Assembly (NCBI GenBank): GCA_002408385.1
Contig: DHSB01000146.1
Location: 1 to 6,443 of the forward strand
Source of the DNA: Myxococcales bacterium UBA5297
Lineage (GTDB): Bacteria; Myxococcota; Myxococcia; Myxococcales; UBA5297
Length of the DNA: 6,443 bases
Direction of reading: 5' to 3'
Made by a program: the position numbers and the translations under genes. A model generated the notes under the pieces. That model was not told where the DNA came from, made no database searches, and worked only from the letters and a program-made list of their open reading frames with translations. Shown in pieces: positions 1-6,074 of this stretch (position 1 is its first letter; every line of letters starts with the position of its first letter).

Positions 1-631
1 CGACGACCAGCTCGCCGATGAAGCGCTCGAGGTAGTCGATGAGCCGCTCCTTGTAGGCGAGGAAGACCTCGACGCTGACCCCCTGCAGGTCGATGGTGCG
101 CTGCAGGCTGCGCAGAAACGACTGCGCGCGGGAGGTGAGCTCCTCGAGCCGGGTGCAAAGCAGCTTGAGCGTGCGAAAGACCTTGCCCTCGTCGAGCGGG
201 GTCTCGGCGGCGACCCCGGCCAGATCGCGCAGCAGGTCGCGGATGTCGGCGAGCGCCGCGGTCTGCAGCTCGCCCGGCTGATCGAGGAAGGCGAGGTAGG
301 CGCGCACCGCGCGCTCGGCGGCTTCGCCCTCGACGGTGAGCTGGTAGAGGTAGCGCGGACGATAGAAGTCCTCGACCGTGGCCACCTCGGCGGTGTCGGG
401 ATGGGGCTCGAGGTTGCCCCAGTCGCAGAGCTGATCGAGCACCGCGTCGAGCTCGCGCGGCTCGAGCGGCTCGCCGCAGGCGGCGAGCGACGCGGCGATC
501 TCCTTGGGCCGCAGGTGGAGCGAGAAGCGCTCCTTGGCCTGCATGAAGGCGGCGAGCACCGCGCGGTAGACCGGCGCTTTCTCGGCGATCAAATAGGCGA
601 AGGCGCGGATCTGTCCGGGGGTGGAGGGCAT
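1..631 (-). CDS. jetA: Type II Wadjet subunit JetA (DUF2397/TIGR02677), N-terminal part, cut by left edge
   Basis: The open frame starts at ATG 631-629 and runs off the left edge with no stop, giving 210 codons of a family whose members are roughly 500 residues. Residues 10-18 (AFAYLIAEK), 71-92 (WGNLEPHPDT, then VEDFYRPR) and 175-182 (SLQRTIDL), followed by YKERLIDYLERFIGELVV at 193-210, match my memory of the DUF2397/TIGR02677 consensus almost word for word. In type II Wadjet, JetA is the kleisin-like subunit that joins JetB (KITE-like) and JetC (SMC-like); the complex extrudes loops on small circular DNA, which the nuclease JetD then cuts. The visible part should be the N-terminal winged-helix region and the start of the helical linker. 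jetA is normally first in its operon, so jetB, jetC and jetD are expected to the left. I see no good Shine-Dalgarno before the ATG. The start is chosen because the conserved block begins about ten residues in. Family assignment is from recognition, not a search. Confidence 0.88.
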   Translation of the reverse strand, partial: MPSTPGQIRAFAYLIAEKAPVYRAVLAAFMQAKERFSLHLRPKEIAASLAACGEPLEPRELDAVLDQLCDWGNLEPHPDTAEVATVEDFYRPRYLYQLTVEGEAAERAVRAYLAFLDQPGELQTAALADIRDLLRDLAGVAAETPLDEGKVFRTLKLLCTRLEELTSRAQSFLRSLQRTIDLQGVSVEVFLAYKERLIDYLERFIGELVV

Positions 632-1165
632 AGGGCGACGAAGTGGGTTTGCCGATAGAAGTTTGGCCGGGGCGCGGTGTCAACTGCTGAGCAGGCGGGA
701 CGTTGCCCGAGGTGCCTTGCGCCTTCGGCCAGGAACCGGCTCGACCGAACCGAGCAAGAGCACGCTCGCGGGCAAGGCCGGCATCGATTCGCGGCCCGTC
801 GAAGCTCGCGCGCTGGACACGGGTCTCGAGTCACCACGCCATCGACGCGCCGGCGTCCGCCCTCGAAGTCTCCCCAGGAGCAGGAGACCGCAGCTCGCGA
901 CGCGAGTTGGCGGCGCGCGAGGAGATTGCGTCGCCAGGCCTGCCGATCCGCCCCAGGTCAGCCGCCGGTCGGCCGCCTCGAGCTCGTAGCGCTCGACTCG
1001 CTCGTGAGGACTCCATCCATCGGGTTGTCTGCGAAACGAAGAGCTCAGGGGGCTGACTCTCGGCGGGCTGGCACCGTCGCGGCCCAGGAGCTCACCGTGC
1101 TACCTTTCTGGGGCATTGACGCGTCGGAGCCCAGGGTTCCGGCCGTTCGCCTTAGAGGAATCCGC
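632..1165. other. Divergent intergenic gap, no recognisable gene
   Basis: This 534-base stretch separates the minus-strand jetA from the plus-strand lipoprotein gene, so it must hold both promoters and both leaders. Frames that stay open here translate to Arg/Ser/Ala-rich low-complexity sequence without domain features, as expected by chance in GC-rich DNA. The plus-strand frame that continues into the lipoprotein (open from 677) is the same kind of sequence and is not a credible N-terminal extension. A TTGACG hexamer at 1116-1121 resembles a -35 box, but no -10-like hexamer sits at a proper distance. I find no RNA gene, repeat array or terminator. Confidence 0.6.
1154..1160 (+). promoter_or_regulatory. 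Shine-Dalgarno that fixes the lipoprotein start
   Basis: AGAGGAA lies five bases upstream of ATG 1166. Together with the signal peptide that begins exactly at this ATG, it decides against the much longer upstream open frame that begins at 677. Confidence 0.8.
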
Positions 1166-2434
1166 ATGACAAGACACCTGAGTATCGGATTGGCGCTCAG
1201 CCTTCTTCTCGCCTTCGGCTGTGGCGACAACGCGACCGACGATGCGGACGCGGGCACCATCCAAGACGCCGGCACCAAGCCGGATGCGGCGTCGACTTGC
1301 GCCACCGAGATCTGCAACGGCGTCTGCTGCCCCGAAGGCCAGACCTGCGATCTGTGGACCCAGCAATGCTCGACGCCGTGCTCGCCGGTGTGCGCCAACG
1401 CCGTCTGCGGGCAGTCGAACGGCTGTGGCGGCCGGTGCTACGGGATCTGCGAAAATGGACTGGTCTGCAGCACGGCGACCATGCAGTGCGTCGGGAGCTG
1501 CGTCCCCGACTGTGCCGGCAAGATGTGCGGCGACGCCGACGGGTGCGACGGGCGCTGTAAAGGCTGTCCGGACAGCCAGACCTGCAACACGGTCACCTTC
1601 CTGTGCGAGACGGTCTGCAGTCCGGCGTGCAGCGCGGCGCAGTGCGGCGCCGACGACGGCTGCGGCGCCCGCTGCCTGGGAAGCTGCCCGTCCGGCCAGA
1701 GCTGCAACCCGTCGACCTTCGCTTGTGAGAACAACACCTGCACACCGAACTGCAGCGGCAAGGCCTGCGGCGCCGACGACGGCTGCGGCGCCCGCTGCCC
1801 GGGAACCTGCCCGTCCGGCCAGAGCTGCAACCCGTCGACCCTCGTCTGCGAGAACAACACCTGCACACCGAACTGCAGCGGCAAGGCCTGCGGCGCCGAC
1901 GACGGCTGCGGCTCCCGCTGCCCGGGAACCTGCCCGTCCGACCAGAGCTGCAACCCGTCGACCTTCGTCTGCGAAGGCTCGAGCTGCGCTGTCGCAGCGA
2001 ATCTGGGCGCATTGCCGCAGGCCACGACGGGCGCATCGCACCCGCTGGGGGCGATCGTGCTCAGCGTGCCGCTCAACACCGGCGCCCTGCCGGACTACCT
2101 CCAGCTCGAGCTGTATGAGGGCATGGGCCCCTTCATCGGCGGCTTCGTGACCGGCACCTTCCCCTTGACCGGGAGCGAGCTGCAATACGCGACCTGCACG
2201 CTCTGCGTGCGGCTGTTCGGCGACACGGACAGTAACGGCGCGCCGGCCCAGTTCTATATGGCCACGGGCGGAACGGTCACCCTCAGCTCGGTGTCCGGTT
2301 ACCTCACCGGCAGCCTCTCCGGAGTGAGCTTTGAGCACGTCACCATCGACTCGAGCTACAACTCGACGCCCGTGGGCGATGGCTGTACCAGCTACGTCTC
2401 GAGCATGAGCTTCGACGCCTACATCTCGCAGTAG
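1166..2434 (+). CDS. Secreted cysteine-rich repeat lipoprotein with unknown C-terminal domain
   Basis: A 422-residue protein of unknown function. Residues 1-18 form a lipoprotein signal peptide (basic MTRH, hydrophobic core, lipobox AFGC), with lipidated Cys at 19, so it is probably membrane-anchored and surface or periplasm-facing. Residues 20-44 are an Asp/Ala/Thr-rich flexible linker. Residue 45 starts a short Cys cluster, and residues 72-273 are five tandem modules, each with eight cysteines spaced C-x3-C-x4-C-x5-C-x3-C-x3-C-x5-C-x6-C (unit 2 one residue shorter), likely disulphide-bonded. Residues 274-422 are a Gly/Ser/Thr-rich, probably beta-stranded domain with three cysteines (344, 347, 407). 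Such Cys-module lipoproteins are common in Myxococcota and generally uncharacterised; roles such as adhesion or ligand binding are only guesses. The ATG has a good ribosome site and the gene ends just before a strong terminator, so it appears to be monocistronic. Confidence 0.88.
   Translation: MTRHLSIGLALSLLLAFGCGDNATDDADAGTIQDAGTKPDAASTCATEICNGVCCPEGQTCDLWTQQCSTPCSPVCANAVCGQSNGCGGRCYGICENGLVCSTATMQCVGSCVPDCAGKMCGDADGCDGRCKGCPDSQTCNTVTFLCETVCSPACSAAQCGADDGCGARCLGSCPSGQSCNPSTFACENNTCTPNCSGKACGADDGCGARCPGTCPSGQSCNPSTLVCENNTCTPNCSGKACGADDGCGSRCPGTCPSDQSCNPSTFVCEGSSCAVAANLGALPQATTGASHPLGAIVLSVPLNTGALPDYLQLELYEGMGPFIGGFVTGTFPLTGSELQYATCTLCVRLFGDTDSNGAPAQFYMATGGTVTLSSVSGYLTGSLSGVSFEHVTIDSSYNSTPVGDGCTSYVSSMSFDAYISQ
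1379..1984 (+). repeat. Five in-frame tandem repeats encoding 8-cysteine modules
   Basis: Units run 1379-1498 (120 nt), 1499-1615 (117 nt), 1616-1738, 1739-1861 and 1862-1984 (each 123 nt). The last two are nearly identical over their first 111 bases; I count three substitutions, all changing the residue (Ala/Ser, Gly/Asp, Leu/Phe). Unit 3 is close to both, while units 1 and 2 are diverged. The gradient suggests the array grew by duplication at its 3' end. All unit lengths are multiples of three, so copy-number change would keep the frame. Confidence 0.9.
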
Positions 2435-2456
2435 GTCGGCTCGCGCCTCAGCAGAC

Positions 2457-2488
2457 AAAGCCCCGGCCGGTCAACGGCCGGGGCTTTT
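2457..2488 (+). terminator. Intrinsic terminator of the lipoprotein gene
   Basis: A perfect 13-bp stem (AAAGCCCCGGCCG pairing with CGGCCGGGGCTTT) around a five-base loop GTCAA ends in TTTT, 22 bases after the stop codon. The A-tract at its 5' foot would provide a short U-run on the other strand as well, but no minus-strand gene ends here. Confidence 0.93.
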
Positions 2489-3106
2489 CCACGTTTCGGC
2501 TCCGCCGCGCCGGCTCGCGTCGTGCCGGGGCTCCTTCGCGCAGACGCCCCGCTCGACGGGCGCGGCAGCAGGTGCGGCGACAGCGGCTCGGAATGCCGCC
2601 TTGGAGCCGGTCGCTGGCTGCGCTGCTGAGGGAGGTGAACGACCAGACCCGTCGGCACGAGCTCCAGACCGGGAATCATGCGCTTCATCGAATCGTCGCG
2701 AGGCTGACGTGAAGAGGTGTCGAAGAATCCCTCGAGCGACAACCGGTCAGCTCTGGAGCCCCTCGGCATGCTCGGGGCAGGCCTAAGTCGAGTGCCTCTC
2801 GCCTCCGCCTCCCTCGCTTTTCGGGAGGCTACTCGTGGTGAGCGGGTGGCGAGCCGAAGTCAGGGTGATTTCGCGACGGACCTCGAGCCAAACGAGCTGC
2901 GCGGCCAAACGCTTCGCCGCCCGCTCCTGCAGCCCTGCCTTGCGGTTTGCCAACCGGCCTGGAGCGCGTCGATTCCGCGTCCCCGGCAACATTGCCCTTA
3001 GATTTGTCGAGGCAGCGTTCGAGGTGAATGCCAGGCGGGCGCCAGCACGCACGACCGGCTCTTGCAGGGGGCAGCAGCCGAGGCTCGGACGCATCACGGA
3101 GCACGC
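2489..3106. other. Intergenic gap between lipoprotein and capA-like gene, no convincing gene
   Basis: About 620 bases between two same-strand genes, separated from the upstream one by a terminator, so the promoter of the capA-like gene should lie here. Frames open on either strand are Arg/Ala/Pro-rich and overlap each other, with no family I recognise. A short plus-strand frame, ATG 2593 to TGA 2712 (39 residues, with a helix-like second half containing VNDQTRRHELQTGNH), looks slightly more protein-like than the rest but has no ribosome site and could be a remnant. A 7-bp hairpin with a nine-base loop sits at 2807-2829. I see no tRNA, insertion sequence or clear promoter. Confidence 0.55.
3097..3101 (+). 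promoter_or_regulatory. Shine-Dalgarno that fixes the capA-like start
   Basis: CGGAG, five bases before ATG 3107, selects this ATG over the one 45 bases upstream (3062), which has no such site and would add 15 residues unlike the family. Confidence 0.7.
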
Positions 3107-4222
3107 ATGACCGGCGCCGATAGAGTCACGCTCTTTCTCTGCGGCGACGTGATGACCGGCCGCGGCCTCGACCAGGCCCTGCCCTTCCATTGCGATCCGG
3201 TGCTGTACGAGGACTACGTCAAGGACGCCCGCGACTACGTGCGGCTCGCCGAGAGAACCAATGGTCGCTTCTACCGGCCGCTCGGCTTTGCCGAGGTCTG
3301 GGGCGAGGCGCTCGCCGAGCTCGACCGCGCCCGGCCCGCGCTTCGACTCGTCAATTTCGAGACGAGCGTCACCACCAGCCCCGATTACTGGGGGGAGAAA
3401 GGAATCCATTACCGGATGCACCCCGGCAACATCCCGGTATTGACCGCGGCCGGGATTGGTTGCTGCAGCCTCGCAAACAACCACGTCGTCGACTGGGGAT
3501 ACGCGGGACTGCTCGAGACCCTGGACGCGCTCGCAACTGCCGGCATCAAAGGCGTCGGGGCGGGTCGCAATCTCCTCGAAGCCCGGGCTCCGGCGAAATT
3601 CCCTCTCCTGCCTGAGAGACGAATCCTCGTATTTGCGGTTGGCGCGTGGACGAGTGGTATTCCGTTCGACTGGGCGGCGACCAAGGACAAGCCCGGCGTC
3701 GACTTGCTTCCCGACCTCTCGGTCGCGACAGCCGACCTGCTCGCCGAACGGATCGGCTCAAGTCGCAGGCCCGGCGACTTGGTCGTCCTCTCCATTCATT
3801 GGGGGCCGAATTGGCGCTTCGAGGTCTCGAACGACGAGCAGGATTTCGCGCACCGGCTCATCGATTCGGGCGCCATCGACGTGCTCCACGGCCACTCCTC
3901 GCACCACGTCAAAGGCGTCGAGGTCTACCGCGGCAAGCTCGTCCTCTACGGCTGCGGGGACTTTCTCGACGACTACGAGGGGATCGGCGGACACGAGTCG
4001 TTTCGCGGCGACCTCGGGCTGGTCTACCTGCCGAGCTTCGAGGCCAACGGCGAGCTGGCGAGCCTGGAGCTGGTCCCGACGACAGTGCGCCGCTTCCAGG
4101 TCAGGCGCGCCGACCCCGAGGGCGCCGCCTGGCTGCAGGAGACGCTCCAGCGCGAGGGTCGCAGGTTCGGGACCTCGGCTTGGCTCGACGGCGAGGGGAG
4201 GCTGCGGCTGCGCTGGGGCTGA
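3107..4222 (+). CDS. CapA-family (PGA_cap) metallophosphatase-fold protein
   Basis: A 371-residue member of the CapA / poly-gamma-glutamate capsule family, whose fold is related to calcineurin-like metallophosphatases. Family motifs appear in order: GDVMTGRG at 13-20 (metal-ligand Asp14), NFETS at 83-87, SLANNHVVDWG at 121-131 (metal-ligand Asn/His), HWG at 231-233, HGHSSHH at 261-267 and YGCGDF at 281-286. The last two replace the GHHPHV and YSLGNF forms typical of classical CapA, placing it in a distinct soluble subfamily. There is no signal peptide or membrane segment, so it is probably cytoplasmic, unlike membrane-anchored Bacillus CapA. No capB, capC or ligase gene is nearby, so a capsule role should not be assumed; hydrolysis of a phosphoester or related substrate is plausible but unproven. 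Coding sequence starts after a good ribosome site and stands alone between intergenic gaps. Family call is firm, substrate unknown. Confidence 0.88.
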   Translation: MTGADRVTLFLCGDVMTGRGLDQALPFHCDPVLYEDYVKDARDYVRLAERTNGRFYRPLGFAEVWGEALAELDRARPALRLVNFETSVTTSPDYWGEKGIHYRMHPGNIPVLTAAGIGCCSLANNHVVDWGYAGLLETLDALATAGIKGVGAGRNLLEARAPAKFPLLPERRILVFAVGAWTSGIPFDWAATKDKPGVDLLPDLSVATADLLAERIGSSRRPGDLVVLSIHWGPNWRFEVSNDEQDFAHRLIDSGAIDVLHGHSSHHVKGVEVYRGKLVLYGCGDFLDDYEGIGGHESFRGDLGLVYLPSFEANGELASLELVPTTVRRFQVRRADPEGAAWLQETLQREGRRFGTSAWLDGEGRLRLRWG

Positions 4223-4223
4223 T

Positions 4224-4246
4224 CGCGGTCGGCCAAGCCCACCGCG
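4224..4246 (+). terminator. Candidate hairpin just after the capA-like stop
   Basis: CGCGGT (4224-4229) pairs with ACCGCG (4241-4246), and inside it GGC (4231-4233) pairs with GCC (4237-4239) around a CAA loop, with one C-C mismatch between the two segments. It starts two bases after the TGA. There is no T-run, so it is at best a weak or Rho-assisted terminator or an RNA-end stabiliser. Confidence 0.35.
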
Positions 4247-4292
4247 CGCCAGCCGGGCCTAGATGAAGGGACGAGGCCGCCGGTCCGCAGCA

Positions 4293-4304
4293 AAGAGCGC
4301 TCTT
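4293..4304. repeat. Perfect 12-base palindrome in convergent gap
   Basis: AAGAGCGCTCTT is identical to its reverse complement and lies between the ends of two convergent genes. It has no loop, so it is more like a two-fold protein-binding site than a terminator. Its function is unknown and it could be chance. Confidence 0.35.
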
Positions 4305-4314
4305 GGCACCGGTC

Positions 4315-4338
4315 GGTGGCAGGCGCGGGCCTGGCACC
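4315..4338. terminator. Candidate hairpin in convergent gap
   Basis: GGTG (4315-4318) pairs with CACC (4335-4338), and CAGG (4320-4323) with CCTG (4330-4333), around loop CGCGGG with one G-G mismatch. Flanking GGTCGGT (4311-4317) and ACCGACC (4343-4349) offer an alternative outer stem. It has no T-run on either strand and might act on both convergent transcripts. Confidence 0.3.
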
Positions 4339-4403
4339 TACGACCGACCTCAGTCGAAGCGGGGGCTTGGTCCGCCCAGGTGCGATGGCGGGCGCGGGCT
4401 TGG
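4317..4403. repeat. Imperfect direct repeats in convergent gap
   Basis: TGGCAGGCGCGGGCCTGG (4317-4334) recurs as TGGCGGGCGCGGGCTTGG (4386-4403), 16 of 18 bases matching with an offset of 69. A partial third copy, GCGGGGGCTTGG, lies between them at 4359-4370. The flanking sequence is not conserved between copies. These could be a degenerate repetitive element, or GC-rich coincidence. Confidence 0.4.
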
Positions 4404-4424
4404 TGAAGAGACGAGACGGCAACC

Positions 4425-4453
4425 GGAGGGCTGACCTGACAGGCCCAGCCTCC
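4425..4453 (-). terminator. Candidate hairpin after fetB stop
   Basis: On the plus strand GGAGGGCTG (4425-4433) pairs with CAGCCTCC (4446-4453), eight base pairs with one bulged G and a 12-base loop. It begins nine bases beyond the fetB stop codon, the right place for a terminator or 3'-end stabiliser of the fetAB transcript, but it lacks a U-tract. Confidence 0.35.
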
Positions 4454-4461
4454 CGCGCGCC

Positions 4462-5271
4462 TCACTTCGAGCCCGAGGCGACGACCAGCCGATCGGTCCG
4501 CAAGCGGTGCTGCGCGTCGAAGAGCCTGCGAAACGCGAGCAGCACCACGCAGAACATGCCGAGCGCGGTCGCCGAGGCGATCATGAACATGATCACCACC
4601 TGGTAGCGGACCGCGTCGGCCGGCCGCACGCCACCGAGAATCTGTCCGGTCATCATCCCCGGCAGGCTGACCAGCCCCATCACCATCATCGAGTTGATGG
4701 TGGGGATCATCCCCACGCGCAGCGCCCGGCGGATCTCCGGGTGCGCGGCCTCCCAGCGGCTTGCGCCGAGGGCGAGCTGCGACTCGATGAACCCGCGCCG
4801 CTCGGCGACGCCCTCCATGAAGTTCTCGAGCCCGAGCGAGATGCCGTTGAGCGTGTTGCCCAAGACCATGCCGAGCATGGGGATGACGTACTGAGGCTCG
4901 TACCAAGGCTCGACGCGGATGATGCCTGCGAAGGCGACGCCGCTGACGAGGAAGGCCGCGCCGAGCACCGAGACCAGGCTGTCCCAATAGATCCCGGCGA
5001 AGCGATGCGAGGTGCGCTTGACGGCGGCCGAGCCGGCCATCGCGGCCATCGCGAGCGCGACGGCGAGCACGGGCGCGGGGTGGTCGAGCGCGAAGATCCA
5101 CTCGAGCACGTAGCCGATGAGCAGGAGCTGGACCGACATGCGCACCGCGGCGACGACCAGCCGCCGCTCGATGCCGAGCTTGAGCGCGAACGAGAGACCG
5201 AGGTTGACGGCGAGCAGACCTGCGGCGAGGGCGAGCTGGCCGAGCGAGATCTGCAGGTATCCGGGGTTCAC
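4462..5271 (-). CDS. fetB: FetB-like ABC transporter permease (UPF0014), putative iron exporter
   Basis: A 269-residue polytopic membrane protein; E. coli FetB (YbbM) is of similar size. Hydrophobic segments lie at about 10-30, 37-60, 66-84, 98-119, 128-148, 186-210 and 222-248, consistent with six or seven helices in the inner membrane. Hallmarks of UPF0014 are visible: EPWYEPQYVIPMLGM (121-135), GNTLNGISLGLEN (138-150), an EAA-like loop ALGASRWEA (167-175) that would contact the ATPase, and VSLPGMMTGQILGG (201-214). With FetA it forms an ABC transporter shown in E. coli to aid iron export and peroxide resistance; that role is inferred here. It starts at GTG 5271, which overlaps the fetA TGA by four bases (GTGA), with GAGG (5278-5281) six bases upstream as ribosome site, so the two genes are probably translationally coupled. 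Confidence 0.92.
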   Translation of the reverse strand: MNPGYLQISLGQLALAAGLLAVNLGLSFALKLGIERRLVVAAVRMSVQLLLIGYVLEWIFALDHPAPVLAVALAMAAMAGSAAVKRTSHRFAGIYWDSLVSVLGAAFLVSGVAFAGIIRVEPWYEPQYVIPMLGMVLGNTLNGISLGLENFMEGVAERRGFIESQLALGASRWEAAHPEIRRALRVGMIPTINSMMVMGLVSLPGMMTGQILGGVRPADAVRYQVVIMFMIASATALGMFCVVLLAFRRLFDAQHRLRTDRLVVASGSK

Positions 5272-5921
5272 GCGGCACCTCGCACGTCGGCCCGCCGCGT
5301 CGCGAGCCTGTCGAGCTGCGAAGGATCGTGGCTCGTGAGCACCAAGGCCCTGCCCGCTTCGGCGTCGAGCCAGTCGCGCACCAGCCCTTCGGCCCTCTCG
5401 GCCGCGTCGCGGTCCATCGAGGCGGTGAACTCGTCAAGCAACAGGACGCGCGGCTCGAGCAGCAGCGCCCTGACGAGCGCGACGAGCTGCCCTTCGCCCC
5501 CGGAGAGCCCTTTGGCCGGCGAGCCGAGCAAGCCCGCCTCCCGCCCGAGCGCGCCCAGCAGGCGCACGGTGCGCTCGCGGTCGAAGCGGCGGCCCTTGTG
5601 GATCGAGTAGGCGAACGCGCTGCGCAGAGCCTCCTCGACGGTCGAGTCGGCGAGCGCCGGGCGCTGCGCGAGGTAGACCACCTGGGCCCGGAAGCCCGGG
5701 ACCGCCTGCGGCTCGATAGGCCGGCCAAGGAAGCGCACCTCGCCCTCGTCGGCGGCATCGAGCAGGCTGAGCGCTCGCAGCAGCAAGCTCTTGCCCGAGC
5801 CGGTCGGCCCGGTGAGCGCGACCCGCTCGCCAGCGCCGACCGCGAGGTCGAGGCCCCGCCAGATCCAGCGCTCGCCGAACCGGCGCCCGAGTCCGTGTGC
5901 AGAGAGAAGTGCTTCGTTCAT
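5268..5921 (-). CDS. fetA: FetA-like ABC transporter ATP-binding subunit
   Basis: A 217-residue cytoplasmic ABC ATPase with all the expected motifs: Walker A GPTGSGKS (38-45), Q-loop with Gln86 in YLAQRPA, signature LSGGEGQ (139-145), Walker B VLLLDE (159-164) with catalytic Glu164, D-loop SMD (168-170) and H-loop His198 in TSHD. The length and the adjacent UPF0014 permease identify it as FetA (YbbL) rather than a generic ABC ATPase. It would power FetB, probably for iron efflux, though substrate is by homology only. I use ATG 5921 because the protein then begins at the usual family position; a TTG at 5957 would add 12 unconvincing residues. Ribosome site is weak (TAGG about 11 bases upstream). 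It is the first gene of the two-gene operon and its stop overlaps the fetB start. Confidence 0.92.
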   Translation of the reverse strand: MNEALLSAHGLGRRFGERWIWRGLDLAVGAGERVALTGPTGSGKSLLLRALSLLDAADEGEVRFLGRPIEPQAVPGFRAQVVYLAQRPALADSTVEEALRSAFAYSIHKGRRFDRERTVRLLGALGREAGLLGSPAKGLSGGEGQLVALVRALLLEPRVLLLDEFTASMDRDAAERAEGLVRDWLDAEAGRALVLTSHDPSQLDRLATRRADVRGAA

Positions 5922-6074
5922 GGCGAGACAACCTACGCGCGCCGACTGCGCCGTCAAACGGATGCTTGCCGCTCGGACGTGCTCGTCCGGCGCTGGAGGA
6001 GCGCCTGCGCGGCCTGGGCTCCATGCGGACCTTCAAGGCACGGAGTGGAGAGTCGATTCCAGGAAGGAGCGCAC
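5922..6074. promoter_or_regulatory. Divergent control region of fetAB and the small membrane protein gene
   Basis: The 153 bases between the two divergent starts must carry both promoters. A hairpin or dyad, CGGACG (5974-5979) and CGTCCG (5984-5989) separated by TGCT, lies near the middle and could be an operator or a leader structure. I cannot identify -35/-10 boxes with confidence, nor an iron-box-like AT-rich palindrome. Confidence 0.4.
6061..6069 (+). promoter_or_regulatory. Strong Shine-Dalgarno that selects a GTG start
   Basis: AGGAAGGAG ends five bases before GTG 6075. It marks this GTG as the start inside a much longer open frame that runs antisense through fetA. Confidence 0.85.

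Noticed and set aside
894..906. CTCGCG-A-CGCGAG dyad in the jetA-lipoprotein gap
   Set aside because: Only six pairs with a one-base centre in very GC-rich DNA; such dyads are expected by chance and nothing ties it to a promoter.
1116..1121. TTGACG as a -35 promoter box for the lipoprotein
   Set aside because: No -10-like sequence occurs 16-18 bases downstream, so the match is probably chance.
677..1165. N-terminal extension of the lipoprotein frame to an ATG-like start at 677
   Set aside because: The added part is Arg/Ser-rich noise, and ATG 1166 has both a ribosome site and an immediate signal peptide with lipobox.
1438..2079. Repeat-containing minus-strand frames opposite the cysteine modules
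   Set aside because: Their repetition simply mirrors the plus-strand tandem repeats; no start signals or family features.
1100..2458. 452-residue minus-strand open frame opposite the lipoprotein
   Set aside because: It is the antisense shadow of a GC-rich repeated gene, Ala/Gly/Arg/Val-rich with no domain, and the plus strand has clear gene signals.
2783..3484. 233-residue minus-strand frame in the gap and opposite the capA-like gene
   Set aside because: Half of it is antisense to a motif-rich gene and the rest has no family features or start signals.
4507..5610. 367-residue plus-strand frame antisense to fetAB
   Set aside because: His/Glu/Asp/Arg-rich translation typical of antisense GC-rich DNA, with no ribosome site or recognisable domain.
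4259..5758. 499-residue minus-strand frame overlapping fetB and fetA
   Set aside because: Arg/Ala/Pro-rich out-of-frame shadow; the fetA and fetB frames contain every expected motif.
5922..5957. Upstream TTG start for fetA at 5957
   Set aside because: It adds 12 residues outside the normal family N-terminus; ATG 5921 gives the standard ABC ATPase start.
5328..6074. Long plus-strand extension upstream of the small membrane protein
   Set aside because: It is antisense to fetA and shadow-like; a strong Shine-Dalgarno marks GTG 6075 as the true start.
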